A stretch of 64,000 nucleotides of DNA, from the NCBI GenBank assembly GCA_001695595.3, contig MBPM02000139.1:53015-117014 (forward strand), written 5' to 3'. Under the pieces are notes generated by a model, which worked only from the letters and a program-made list of their open reading frames with translations, was not told the DNA's origin and did no database searches. The DNA is from Plasmopara viticola. Lineage: Eukaryota > Oomycota > Peronosporomycetes > Peronosporales > Peronosporaceae. Position numbers and translations under genes: made by a program. How positions within the stretch are numbered: position 1 is the stretch's first letter; each line of letters opens with the position of its first letter. Below, in pieces: positions 12,489 through 24,926 of the stretch.

Positions 12489-12915
12489 GTCGTGGGACAA
12501 ACTAACGCTTTGTACAGAGCGTTATTCGCTAAGTTAAACTTAGATCGCATATCTGAACATCCGAGTAGCTTTCTTAGATGTTATTGATACCGGAGGAAGA
12601 ATCAGCACTTCACGGAGCAGTATTTGCTAAGGTACACTTATGCGCGTGTCAGCACGTCCAGGAAGCTTGTTTAGACGGACCTTATGCAGTAGCATCAACC
12701 AGCGCTTTGAAAGGAACAGCTTTCGCTAAGGTTCGCTTATATGCGTGTCTGCACATCCAGGAAGCTTAATTGGACGTATTTATTGCCGTTGGAAGAATCA
12801 GCGCTTCAAACAGATCAGTATTCGCTCAGTTTCTTTTATAGAAGGATTGCACGTAAGCTTTCTTAGATGTATCGATACCGTAGCCCGGATGTCTGCTTAA
12901 TTCGACGTATCTGAC
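12489..12915. repeat. Truncated A block with internal deletion (427 bp)
   Basis: The block begins as a P/D-type block with about four monomers. At about 12,888-12,893 the sequence CGATACCGTAGCCCG, normally followed by AATCCGCG, is joined directly to GATGTCTGCTTAATTC, which belongs to the end of a block's last monomer. Most of the expected block is missing, which implies a deletion by unequal exchange or end joining. Confidence 0.82.
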
Positions 12916-14919
12916 GTCGTAGTACGAACTAGCGCTTCGAACAGAGCTTTATTCGCTAAGTTAGACTTAAATCGCATATCTCAACATCCGAGTAGCTTTC
13001 TTAGATGTATATGATGCCGGAGGGGGAATCAGCGCTTCAAACGGAGCAGTACGCGCAAAGTTACGCTTGAAAAGCATATCCAAGAAGCTTAATTGGACGT
13101 ACCTATTGCCGTAAAACGAATCAGCGCTTCAGCAGTATGCGCCAAGTTACGCTTAAAACGCGTGTCTGCACGTCCAGAAAGCTCAATTGTACGTATCTGA
13201 TGCCGTGTTAACAGAGCAATATTCGCAAAGTTAAACTTCAAACGCGTATCTGATCACCCGGGAAGCTAGTTTAGACGTGTCTGATGCCGTAGACAGAATC
13301 AGCGCTCTAACGGATCAGTATTCGCTCAATTACTTTGATTCGCGTGTCTGCCCGGAAGCTTTCTTAGATGTATCTGATGCCGTAGGAAGAATTGGCGCTT
13401 CAAACGGAGCAGTGTTCGCTAAATTGAGTTTTTAACTCGTGTTTGCAATCCCGAGAAAGCTTAACCGGACGTTTCTGATGCCGTAGGATGAACCAGCGTT
13501 TTTAACGGATCTGAACTCGCCAGGTTGCGCTCGAAATGCATGTCTGCTTAATTCAATGTATCTGACGTCGTAGGACGAGCTAGCGCTTTGTACAGAGCGT
13601 TATTCGCTAAGTTAAACTTAAATTGCATATCTAAACGTTCGAGTAGCTTTCTTAGATGTATCTGATGCAGTAAGAAGAATCAGCGCTTGAAACAGAGCAG
13701 CATTAGTGAAGGTACACTTATACGCGTGTCGGCACATCCAGGAAGCATTTTTGGACTAATGTGATGCCGTAGAAAATATTAACGCTTCAAACGGGTCAGT
13801 ATTAGCTAAGTTACACTTATATGCGTGTGTGCACGTCCAGGGAAGCTCGTTTAGACGTATCTAATGCAGTAAGATGAACCAGCGCTATAAACTGAACAGC
13901 ATTTGTTAAGGTTTGCTTATATGCGTGTCTGCACATCCGGAAGGTTTAAATGAACGTATCTAATGCCGTTTGAAGAATCAGCGCTTAAAACGGATTCGTA
14001 ATAGCTCAGTTACTTTTAATCGCGTTTTGTCACGAAAGCTTTCTTAGATGTATCTGATGCCGTAGGAAGCATTGGCGCTTCAAACGGAGCAGTGTTCGCT
14101 AAGTTTAGTTTTTAACTCGTGTTTGCACTCCCAAGCTTAACCGGACGTTTCTGATGCCGTAGGATGAACCAGCGTTTTAAACGGATCTGAACTCGCTAGG
14201 TTGCGCTTATAATGCATATCTGCTTAATTCGACGTATCTGACGTCGTGGGCCGAACTAGCGCTTCAAACAGAGCAATATTCGCTAAGTTAAACTTAGATC
14301 GCATATCTGAACATTCGAGTAGCTTTCTTAGATGTATCTGATCAGGAAGAAGAATCAGCGCTTGAAATGGAGCAGCATTAGCAAAGGTACACTTATACGC
14401 GTGTCGGCACATCTAGGAAGCATGGTTGGACGAATGTGATGCCGTAGAAAAAATCAACGCTTTAAACGGATCAGTATTAGCTAAGTTACACTTATATGCG
14501 TGTGTGCACGTCCAGGGAAGCTCGTTTAGACGTATCTGATGCAGTAGGATGAACCAGCGCTTTAAACTGAACAGCATTTGTTAAGGCTTGCTTATATGCG
14601 TGTCTGCACATCCGGAATATTTAAATGAACGTACCTAATGCCGTTTGAAGAATCAACGCTTTAATGGATCAGTAATAGCTTAGTTACTTTTACCGCGTGT
14701 CATCACGAAAGCTTTCTTAGATGTATCTGATGCCGTAGGAAGAATTGGCGATTCAAACGGAGCAGTGTTCGCTAAGTTGAGTTTTTAACTCGTGTTTGCA
14801 CTCCCAAGAAAGCTTAACCGGACATTTCTGATGCCGTAGGATGAACCAGCGTTTTAAACGGATCTGAACTCGCTAGGTTGCGCTTAAAATGCATATCTGC
14901 TTAATTCGACGTATCTGAC

Positions 14920-16072
14920 GTCGTGGGCCGAACTAGCGCTTCAAACAGAGCAATATTCGCTAAGTTAAACTTAGATCGCATATCTGAAGATTCGAGTAGC
15001 TTTCTTAGATGGATCTGATCAGGCAGAAGAATCAGCGCTTGAAATGGAGCAGCATTAGCAAAGGTACACTTATACGCGTGTCGGCACATCCAGGAAGCAT
15101 GGTTGGACGAATGTGATGCCGTTGAAAGAATCAACGCTTTAAACGGATCAGTATTAGCTAAGTTACACTTACATGCGTGTGTGCACGTCCAGGGAAGCTC
15201 GTTTAGACGTATCTGATGCAGTAGGATGAACCAGCGCTTTAAACTGAACAGCATTTGTTAAGGCTTGCTTATATGCGTGTCTGCACATCCGGAATATTTA
15301 AATGAACGTACCTAATGCCGTTTGAAGAATCAACGCTTTAATGGATCAGTAATAGCTTAGTTACTTTTACCGCGTGTCATCACGAAAGCTATCTTAGATG
15401 TATCGATACCGTAGACCAAATCCGCGCTTTAAACGGAGCAGTATGCGCTAAGTTACGCTTCAAACGCGTGTCTGCACGACCAGGAAGCTCAATTAAACGT
15501 ATCTGATACCATATCACGAATCAGCGCTTCAAACGGAGCAGTATGCACTAACCCACGCTTGAAACGTGTGTCTGCACGTCCAGCAAGCTCAATTGGACGT
15601 ATCAGATGCCGTAGCACGAATCAGCGCTTCAAACGGAACAGTATGCGCCAAGTTACGTTCAAAACGCGTGTCTGCACGTTCAGAAAGCTCAATTGTACGT
15701 ATCTGATGCCGTGATAACAGAGCAATATTCGCAAAGTTAAACTTCAAACGCGTATCTGATCACCCGGGAAGCTACTTTAGACGTATCTGATGCCGTTTGA
15801 AGAATCAGCGCTTAAACGGGATTAGTAATAGCTCAGTTACTTTTAATCGCGTTTTGTCACGAAAGCTTTCTTAGATGTATCTGATGCCGTAGGAAGCATT
15901 GGCGCTTCAAACGGAGCAGTGTTCGTTAAGTTGAGTTTTTAACTCGTGTTTGCACTCCCAAGCAAGCTTAACCGGACGTTTCTGATGCCGTAGGATGAAC
16001 CAGTATTTTAAACGGATCTGATTCGTTGGGATGCGCTTAAAATGCATGTCTGCTTAATTCGACGTATCTGAC
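14920..16072. repeat. Block C, copy 1 (12 monomers, 1.15 kb composite)
   Basis: Monomers 1-5 (to about 15,400) are those of the S unit. At TATCGATACCGTAGACC the sequence switches to seven monomers of P type: TCCGCGCTTT, two TCAGCGCTTC monomers, the GATAACAGAG monomer and the block end. C is thus an S unit whose tail was replaced by a P-type segment. Other C copies start at 20591, 26932, 29910, 33567, 34721, 42635 and 44462. Confidence 0.87.
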
Positions 16073-17227
16073 GTTGTGGGCCGAACTAGTGCTTCAAACA
16101 GAGCAATATTCGCTAAGTTAGACTTAAATCGCATATCTCAACATCCGAGTAACTTTCTTGGATGTATCTGATGCCGGAGGGGGAATCAGCGCTTCAAACG
16201 GAGCAGTATTTGCTAAGGTACACTTATACGCGTGTCGGCACGTCCAGGGAGCATGGTTGGACGAATCTGATGCCGTAGGAAGAATCAGCGCTTCAAACGG
16301 ACTATTATTAGCTAAGTTCTACTTATACGCGTGTCGGCACGTCCAGGAAGCTTGTTTAGACGGACCTAATGCGGTAGCATGAACCAGCGCTCCGAAGTGA
16401 ACAGCTTTCGCTAAGGTTTGCTTATATGCGTGTCTGCACATCCGGGTGGCTTTAATGGACGTATTTATTATCGTTGGAAGAATCAGCGCTTCAAACGGAT
16501 CAGTATTTACTCAGTTTCTTCAATTGGAGGATTGCACGAAAGCTTTTTTAGAAGTGTCTGATACCGTAGCCCAAATCCGCGCTTTAAACGGAGCAGTATG
16601 CACTAAGTTACGCTTCAAACGCGTGTCTGCACGACCAGGAAACTCAATTAAACGTATCTGATGCCATATCACAAATCAGCGCTTCAAACGGAGCAGTATG
16701 CACTAACCTACGCTTGAAACGCGTGTCTGCACGTCCAGCAAGATCAATTGGACGTATTAGATGCCGTAGCACGAATCAGCGCTTCAAATGGAGCAGTATG
16801 CGCCAAGTTACGTTCAAAACGCGTGTCTACACGTCCAGAAAGCTCAATTGTACGTATCTGATGCCGTGATAACAGAGCAATATTCGCAAAGTTAAACTTC
16901 AAACGCGTATCTGATCACCCGGGAAGCTAGTTTAGACGTATCTGATGCCGTAGATAGAATCAGCGCTTTAACGGATCCGTATTCGCTCAGTTACTTTTGA
17001 TCGCGTGTCTGCCCGGAAGCTTTCTTAGATGTATCTGATGCCGTAGGAAGAATTGGCGCTTCAAACGGAGCAGTGTTCGCTAAGTTGAGTTTTTAACTCG
17101 TGTTTGCGCTCCCAAGAAAGCTTAACCGGACGTTTCTGATACCGGAGGATGAACCAGCGTTTTAAACGGATCTGAACTCGCTAGGTTGCGCTTAAAATGC
17201 ATATCTGCTTAATTTGACGTATCTGAC
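16073..17227. repeat. Block D, copy 1 (12 monomers, 1.15 kb, P-derived)
   Basis: The block starts with GTTGTGGGCCGAACTAGTGC. It then follows the P order, including the CGGAGGGGGAATCAGCGC monomer, the GTTTAGACGGACCTAATG monomer and the AATTGGAGGATTGCACG monomer. It therefore resembles a P block reduced from 17 to 12 monomers. Other full D copies start at 21745, 28082 and 31060. The plus-strand 74-codon frame at 16158-16382 recurs in copies at 21830 and 31144 but is frameshifted at 28171. Confidence 0.86.
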
Positions 17228-17904
17228 GTCGTGGGCCGAACTAGCGCTTCAAACAGAGCAATATTCGCTAAGTTAAACTTAGATCGCATATCCGAACATT
17301 CGAGTAGCTTTCTTAGATGTATCTGATCAGGAAGAAGAATCAGCGCTTGAAATGGAGCAGCATTAGCAAAGGTACACTTATACGCGTGTCGGCACATCCA
17401 GGAAGCATGGTTGGACGAATGTGATGCCGTAGAAAAAATCAACGCTTTAAACGGATCAGTATTAGCTAAGTTACACTTACATGCGTGTGTGCACGTCCAG
17501 GGAAGCTCGTTTAGACGTATCTGATGCAGTAGGATGAACCAGCGCTTTAAACTGAACAGCATTTGTTAAGGCTTGCTTATATGCGTGTCTGCACATCCGG
17601 AATATTTAAATGAACGTACCTAATGCCGTTTGAAGAATCAACGCTTTAATGGATCAGTAATAGCTTAGTTACTTTTACCGCGTGTCAACACGAAAGCTTT
17701 CTTAGATGTATCTGATGCCGTAGGAAGAATTGGCGATTCAAACGGAGCAGTGTTCGCTAAGTTGAGTTTTTAACTCGTGTTTGCACTCCCAAGAAAGCTT
17801 AACCGGACGTTTCTGATGCCGTAGGATGAACCAGCGTTTTAAACGGATCTGAACTCGCTAGGTTGCGCTTAAAATGCATATCTGCTTAATTCGACGTATC
17901 TGAC

Positions 17905-18582
17905 GTCGTGGGCCGAACTAGCGCTTCAAACAGAGCAATATTCGCTAAGTTAAACTTAGATCGCATATCTGAACATTCGAGTAGCTTTCTTAGATGTATC
18001 TGATCAGGCAGAAGAATCAGCGCTTGAAATGGAGCAGCATTAGCGAAGGTACACTTATACGCGTGTCGGCACATCCAGGAAGCATGGTTGGACGAATGTG
18101 ATGCCGTAGAAAAAATCAACGCTTTAAACGGATCAGTATTAGCTAAGTTACACTTACATGCGTGTGTGCACGTCCAGGGAAGCTCGTTTAGACGTATCTG
18201 ATGCAGTAGGATGAACCAGCGCTTTAAACTGAACAGCATTTGTTAAGGTTTGCTCTTACGCGTGTCTGCACATCCGGAAGGTTTAAATGAATGTACCTAA
18301 TGCCGTTTGAAGAATCAGCGCTTAAAACAGATTAGTAATAGCTCAGTTACTTTTAATCGCGTGTCGTCACAAAAGCGTTCTTATATGTATTTGATGCCGT
18401 AGAAAGAATTGGTGCTTCAAGCGGAGCAGTGTTCGCTATATGAGCTTTTAACTCGCGTTTGCACTCTCAAGGAAGCTAAACCGGACGTATCTGTTGCTGT
18501 AGGATGAACCAGCGTTTTAAACGGATCTGAATTCGTTAGGTTGCGCTTAAAATGCATATCTGCTTAATTCGAGGTATCTGAC
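17905..18582. repeat. S' mosaic block, copy 1 (678 bp)
   Basis: Monomers 1-3 are S type. From about 18,246 (GTTTGCTCTTACGCG) to the end the sequence follows the six-monomer block at 10275-10854, including TCACAAAAGCGTTCTTATATG-type changes. The equivalent switch in the second S' block (24249-24926) lies later, near 24,632. Confidence 0.84.
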
Positions 18583-20590
18583 GTCGTACGACGAACTAGC
18601 GCTTCGTACAGAGCGTTATTCGCTGAGTTAAACTTAAATCGCATATCTGAACATCCGAGTAGCTTTTTTAGATGTTTCTGATACCGGAGGAAGAATCAGC
18701 GCTTCAAACGGAGCAGTACGCGCAAAGTTACGCTTGAAAAGCATATCCAAGAAGCTTAATTGGACGTACCTATTGCCGTAAAACGAATCAGCGCTTCAGC
18801 AGTATGCGCCAAGTTACGCTTAAAACGCGTGTCTGCACGTCCAGAAAGCTCAATTGTACGTATCTGATGCCGTGTTAACAGAGCAATATTCGCAAAGTTA
18901 AACTTCAAACGCGTATCTGATCACCCGGGAAGCTAGTTTAGACGTATCTGATGCCGTAGACAGAATCAGCGCTCTAACGGATCAGTATTCGCTCAATTAC
19001 TTTGATTCGCGTGTCTGCCCGGAAGCTTTCTTAGATGTATCTGATGCCGTAGGAAGAATTGGCGCTTCAAACGGAGCAGTGTTCGCTAAATTGAGTTTTT
19101 AACTCGTGTTTGCAATCCCGAGAAAGCTTAACCGGACGTTTCTGATGCCGTAGGATGAACCAGCGTTTTTAACGGATCTGAACTCGCCAGGTTGCGCTCG
19201 AAATGCATGTCTGCTTAATTCAATGTATCTGACGTCGTAGGACGAGCTAGCGCTTTGTACAGAGCGTTATTCGCTAAGTTAAACTTAAATTGCATATCTA
19301 AACGTTCGAGTAGCTTTCTTAGATGTATCTGATGCAGTAAGAAGAATCAGCGCTTGAAACAGAGCAGCATTAGTGAAGGTACACTTATACGCGTGTCGGC
19401 ACATCCAGGAAGCATTTTTGGACTAATGTGATGCCGTAGAAAATATTAACGCTTCAAACGGGTCAGTATTAGCTAAGTTACACTTATATGCGTGTGTGCA
19501 CGTCCAGGGAAGCTCGTTTAGACGTATCTAATGCAGTAAGATGAACCAGCGCTATAAACTGAACAGCATTTGTTAAGGTTTGCTTATATGCGTGTCTGCA
19601 CATCCGGAAGGTTTAAATGAACGTATCTAATGCCGTTTGAAGAATCAGCGCTTAAAACGGATTCGTAATAGCTCAGTTACTTTTAATCGCGTTTTGTAAC
19701 GAAAGCTTTCTTAGATGAATCTGATGCCGTAGGAAGCATTGGCGCTTCAAACGGAGCAGTGTTCGCTAAGTTTAGTTTTTAACTCGTGTTTGCACTCCCA
19801 AGCAAGCTTAACCGGACGTTTCTGATGCCGTAGGATGAACCAGCGTTTTAAACGGATCTGAACTCGCTAGGTTGCGCTTATAATGCATATCTGCTTAATT
19901 CGACGTATCTGACGTCGTGGGCCGAACTAGCGCTTCAAACAGAGCAATATTCGCTAAGTTAAACTTAGATCGCATATCTGAACATTCGAGTAGCTTTCTT
20001 AGATGTATCTGATCAGGAAGAAGAATCAGCGTTTGAAATGGAGCAGCATTAGCAAAGGTACACTTATACGCGTGTCGGCACATCTAGGAAGCATGTTTGG
20101 ACGAATGTGATGCCGTAGAAAAAATCAACGCTTTAAACGGATCAGTATTAGCTAAGTTACACTTATATGCGTGTGTGCACGTCCAGGGAAGCTCGTTTAG
20201 ACGTATCTGATGCAGTAGGATGAACCAGCGCTTTAAACTGAACAGCATTTGTTAAGGCTTGCTTATATGCGTGTCTGCACATCCGGAATATTTAAATGAA
20301 CGTACCTAATGCCGTTTGAAGAATCAACGCTTTAATGGATCAGTAATAGCTTAGTTACTTTTACCGCGTGTCAACACGAAAGCTTTCTTAGATGTATCTG
20401 ATGCCGTAGGAAGAATTGGCGATTCAAATGGAGCAGTGTTCGCTAAGTTGAGTTTTTAACTCGTGTTTGCACTCCCAAGAAAGCTTAACCGGACATTTCT
20501 GATGCCGTAGGATGAACCAGCGTTTTAAACGGATCTGAACTCGCTAGGTTGCGCTTAAAATGCATATCTGCTTAATTCGACGTATCTGAC

Positions 20591-21744
20591 GTCGTGGGCC
20601 GAACTAGCGCTTCAAACAGAGCAATATTCGCTAAGTTAAACTTAGATCGCATATCCGAACATTCGAGTAGCTTTCTTAGATGGATCTGATCAGGCAGAAG
20701 AATCAGCGCTTGAAATGGAGCAGCATTAGCAAAGGTACACTTATACGCGTGTCGGCACATCCAGGAAGCATGGTTGGACGAATGTGATGCCGTTGAAAGA
20801 ATCAACGCTTTAAACGGATCAGTATTAGCTAAGTTACACTTACATGCGTGTGTGCACGTCCAGGGAAGCTCGTTTAGACGTATCTGATGCAGTAGGATGA
20901 ACCAGCGCTTTAAACTGAACAGCATTTGTTAAGGCTTGCTTATATGCGTGTCTGCACATCCGGAATATTTAAATGAACGTACCTAATGCCGTTTGAAGAA
21001 TCAACGCTTTAATGGATCAGTAATAGCTTAGTTACTTTTACCGCGTGTCATCACGAAAGCTTTCTTAGATGTATCTGATGCCTTAGGAAGGATTGGCGCT
21101 TTAAACGGAGCAGTATGCGCTAAGTTACGCTTCAAACGCGTGTCTGCACGACCAGGAAGCTCAATTAAACGTATCTGATACCATATCACGAATCAGCGCT
21201 TCAAACGGAGCAGTATGCACTAACCCACGCTTGAAACGTGTGTCTGCACGTCCAGCAAGCTCAATTGGACGTATCAGATGCCGTAGCACGAATCAGCGCT
21301 TCAAACGGAACAGTATGCGCCAAGTTACGTTCAAAACGCGTGTCTGCACGTTCAGAAAGCTCAATTGTACGTATCTGATGCCGTGATAACAGAGCAATAT
21401 TCGCAAAGTTAAACTTCAAACGCGTATCTGATCACCCGGGAAGCTACTTTAGACGTATCTGATGCCGTTTGAAGAATCAGCGCTTAAACGGGATTAGTAA
21501 TAGCTCAGTTACTTTTAATCGCGTTTTGTCACGAAAGCTTTCTTAGATGTATCTGATGCCGTAGGAAGCATTGGCGCTTCAAACGGAGCAGTGTTCGTTA
21601 AGTTGAGTTTTTAACTCGTGTTTGCACTCCCAAGCAAGCTTAACCGGACGTTTCTGATGCCGTAGGATGAACCAGTATTTTAAACGGATCTGATTCGTTG
21701 GGATGCGCTTAAAATGCATGTCTGCTTAATTCGACGTATCTGAC
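20591..21744. repeat. Block C, copy 2
   Basis: The structure is that of copy 1. The switch from S-type to P-type monomers is reached through GATGCCTTAGGAAGGATTGG (about 21,080) rather than TATCGATACCGTAGACC, so the left edge of the P-type insert differs from copy 1. The copies at 33567 and 34721 share this edge. Confidence 0.85.
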
Positions 21745-22897
21745 GTTGTGGGCCGAACTAGTGCTTCAAACAGAGCAATATTCGCTAAGTTAGACTTAAA
21801 TCGCATATCTCAACATCCGAGTAACTTTCTTGGATGTATCTGATGCCGGAGGGGGAATCAGCGCTTCAAACGGAGCAGTATTTGCTAAGGTACACTTATA
21901 CGCGTGTCGGCACGTCCAGGGAGCATGGTTGGACGAATCTGATGCCGTAGGAAGAATCAGCGCTTCAAACGGACTATTATTAGCTAAGTTCTACTTATAC
22001 GCGTGTCGGCACGTCCAGGAAGCTTGTTTAGACGGACCTAATGCGGTAGCATGAACCAGCGCTCCGAAGTGAACAGCTTTCGCTAAGGTTTGCTTATATG
22101 CGTGTCTGCACATCCGGGTGGCTTTAATGGACGTATTTATTATCATTGGAAGAATCAGCGCTTCAAACGGATCAGTATTTACTCATTTTCTTCAATTGGA
22201 GGATTGCACGAAAGCTTTTTAGAAGTGTCTGATACCGTAGCCCAAATCCGCGCTTTAAACGGAGCAGTATGCACTAAGTTACGCTTCAAACGCGTTTTTG
22301 CACGACCAGGAAACTCAATTAAACGTATCTGATGCCATATCACAAATCAGCGCTTCAAACGGAGCAGTATGCACTAACCTACGCTTGAAACGCGTGTCTG
22401 CACGTCCAGCAAGATCAATTGGACGTATTAGATGCCGTAGCACGAATCAGCGCTTCAAATGGAGCAGTATGCGCCAAGTTACGTTCAAAACGCGTGTCTA
22501 CACGTCCAGAAAGCTCAATTGTACGTATCTGATGCCGTGATAACAGAGCAATATTCGCAAAGTTAAACTTCAAACGCGTATCTGATCACCCGGGAAGCTA
22601 GTTTAGACGTATCTGATGCCGTAGATAGAATCAGCGCTTTAACAGATCCGTATTCGCTCAGTTACTTTTGATCGCGTGTCTGCCCGGAAGCTTTCTTAGA
22701 TGTATCTGATGCCGTAGGAAGAATTGGCGCTTCAAACGGAGCAGTGTTCGCTAAGTTGAGTTTTCAACTCGTGTTTGCACTCCCGAGAAAGCTTAACCGG
22801 ACGTTTCTGATGCCGTAGGATGAACCAGTACTTTAAACGGATCTGATGCGTTGGGTTGCGCTTAAAATGCATGTCTGCTTAATTCGACGTATCTGAC
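21745..22897. repeat. Block D, copy 2
   Basis: The block has the same 12 monomers as D copy 1. Small changes are CTCATTTTCTTC for CTCAGTTTCTTC near 22,185 and a one-base loss in the GAAAGCTTTTTAG run near 22,212. Its last monomer has the TACTTTAAACGGATCTGATG form. Confidence 0.85.
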
Positions 22898-24248
22898 GTC
22901 GTGGGCCGAACTAGCGCTTCAAACAGAGCAATATTCGCTAAGTTAAACTTAGATCGCATATCCGAACATCGAGTAGCTTTCTTAGATGTATCTGATCAGG
23001 AAGAAGAATCAGCGTTTGAAATGGAGCAGCATTAGCAAAGGTACACTTATACGCGTGTCGGCACATCCAGGAAGCATGGTTGGACGAATGTGATGCCGTA
23101 GAAAAATCAACGCTTTAAACGGATCAGTATTAGCTAAGTTACACTTATATGCGTGTGTGCACGTCCAGGGAAGCTCGTTTAGACGTATCTGATGCAGTAG
23201 GATGAACCAGCGCTTTAAACTGAACAGCATTTGTTAAGGCTTGCTTATATGCGTGTCTGCACATCCGGAATATTTAAATGAACGTACCTAATGCCGTTTG
23301 AAGAATCAACGCTTTAATGGATCAGTAATAGCTTAGTTACTTTTACCGCGTGTCATCACGAAAGCTTTCTTAGATGTATCTGATGCCGTAGGAAGAATTG
23401 GCGATTCAAATGGAGCAGTGTTCGCTAAGTTGAGTTTTTAACTCGTGTTTGCACTCCCAAGAAAGCTTAACCGGACATTTCTGATGCCGTAGGATGAACC
23501 AGCGTTTTAAAAGGATCTGAACTCGCTAGGTTGCGCTTAAAATGCATATCTGCTTAATTTGACGTATCTGACGTCGTGGGCCGAACTAGCGCTTCAAACA
23601 GAGCAATATTCGCTAAGTTAAACTTAGATCGCATATCCGAACATTCGAGTAGCTTTCTTAGATGTATCTGATCAGGAAGAAGAATCAGCGTTTGAAATGG
23701 AGCAGCATTAGCAAAGGTACACTTATACGCGTGTCGGCACATCCAGGAAGCATGGTTGGACGAATGTGATGCCGTAGAAAAAATCAACGCTTTAAACGGA
23801 TCAGTATTAGCTAAGTTACACTTATATGCGTGTGGGCACGTCCAGGGAAGCTCGTTTAGACGTATCTGATGCAGTAGGATGAACCAGCGCTTTAAACTGA
23901 ACAGCATTTGTTAAGGCTTGCTTATATGCGTGTCTGCACATCCGGAATATTTAAATGAACGTACCTAATGCCGTTTGAAGAATCAACGCTTTAATGGATC
24001 AGTAATAGCTTAGTTACTTTTACCGCGTGTCATCACGAAAGCTTTCTTAGATGTATCGATACCGTAGGAAGAATTGGCGATTCAAACGGAGCAGTGTTCG
24101 CTAAGTTGAGTTTTTAACTCGTGTTTGCACTCCCAAGAAAGCTTAACCGGACATTTCTGATGCCGTAGGATGAACCAGCGTTTTGAACGGATCTGAACTC
24201 GCTAGGTTGCGCTTAAAATGCATATCTGCTTAATTCGACGTATCTGAC

Positions 24249-24926
24249 GTCGTGGGCCGAACTAGCGCTTCAAACAGAGCAATATTCGCTAAGTTAAACT
24301 TAGATCGCATATCTGAAGATTCGAGTAGCTTTCTTAGATGTATCTGATCAGGAAGAAGAATCAGCGCTTGAAATGGAGCAGCATTAGCGAAGGTACACTA
24401 ATACGCGTGTCGGCACATCCAGGAAGCATGGTTGGACGAATGTGATGCCGTAGAAAAAATCAACGCTTTAAACGGATCAGTATTAGCTAAGTTACACTCA
24501 TATGCGTGTGGGCACGTCCAGGGAAGCTCGTTTAGACGTATCTGATGCAGTAGGATGAACCAGCGCTTTAAACTGAACAGCATCTGTTAAGGCTTGCTTA
24601 TATGCGTGTCTGCACATCCGGAATATTTAAATGAATGTACCTAATGCCGTTTGAAGAATCAGCGCTTAAAACAGATTAGTAATAGCTCAGTTACTTTTAA
24701 TCGCGTGTCGTCACAAAAGCGTTCTTATATGTATTTGATGCCGTAGAAAGAATTGGTGCTTCAAGCGGAGCAGTGTTCGCTATATGAGCTTTTAACTCGC
24801 GTTTGCACTCTCAAGGAAGCTAAACCGGACGTATCTGTTGCTGTAGGATGAACCAGCGTTTTAAACGGATCTGAATTCGTTAGGTTGCGCTTAAAATGCA
24901 TATCTGCTTAATTCGAGGTATCTGAC
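24249..24926. repeat. S' mosaic block, copy 2 (678 bp)
   Basis: The block is S type through monomers 1-3 and into monomer 4 (CCGGAATATTTAAATGAA). It then follows the 10275-10854 type from about 24,632 (TGTACCTAATGCCG followed by CTTAAAACAGATTAG). Compared with S' copy 1, about 40 bp more of monomer 4 is S type. Confidence 0.83.

Larger units (their letters stand above)
12916..18582. repeat. Super-HOR copy 1: E-F-S-C-D-S-S' (59 monomers, 5.67 kb)
   Basis: The block boundaries are 12916 (E), 13567 (F), 14243 (S), 14920 (C), 16073 (D), 17228 (S) and 17905 (S'). The same order begins again at 18583 and 24927. The monomer count by block is 7+7+7+12+12+7+7. The first monomer of E differs from copies 2 and 3 (GTCGTAGTACGAAC instead of GTCGTACGACGAAC). 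F is 4-5 bp shorter than in the other copies because of ACTCCCAAGCTTAACC near 14,128. Confidence 0.88.
18583..24926. repeat. Super-HOR copy 2: E-F-S-C-D-S-S-S' (6.34 kb)
   Basis: The block boundaries are 18583 (E), 19233 (F), 19914 (S), 20591 (C), 21745 (D), 22898 (S), 23573 (S) and 24249 (S'). The order is that of copy 1 plus one extra 676 bp S unit, which accounts for the length difference of about 677 bp. Most positions agree between copies, with scattered single-base differences. Confidence 0.88.
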
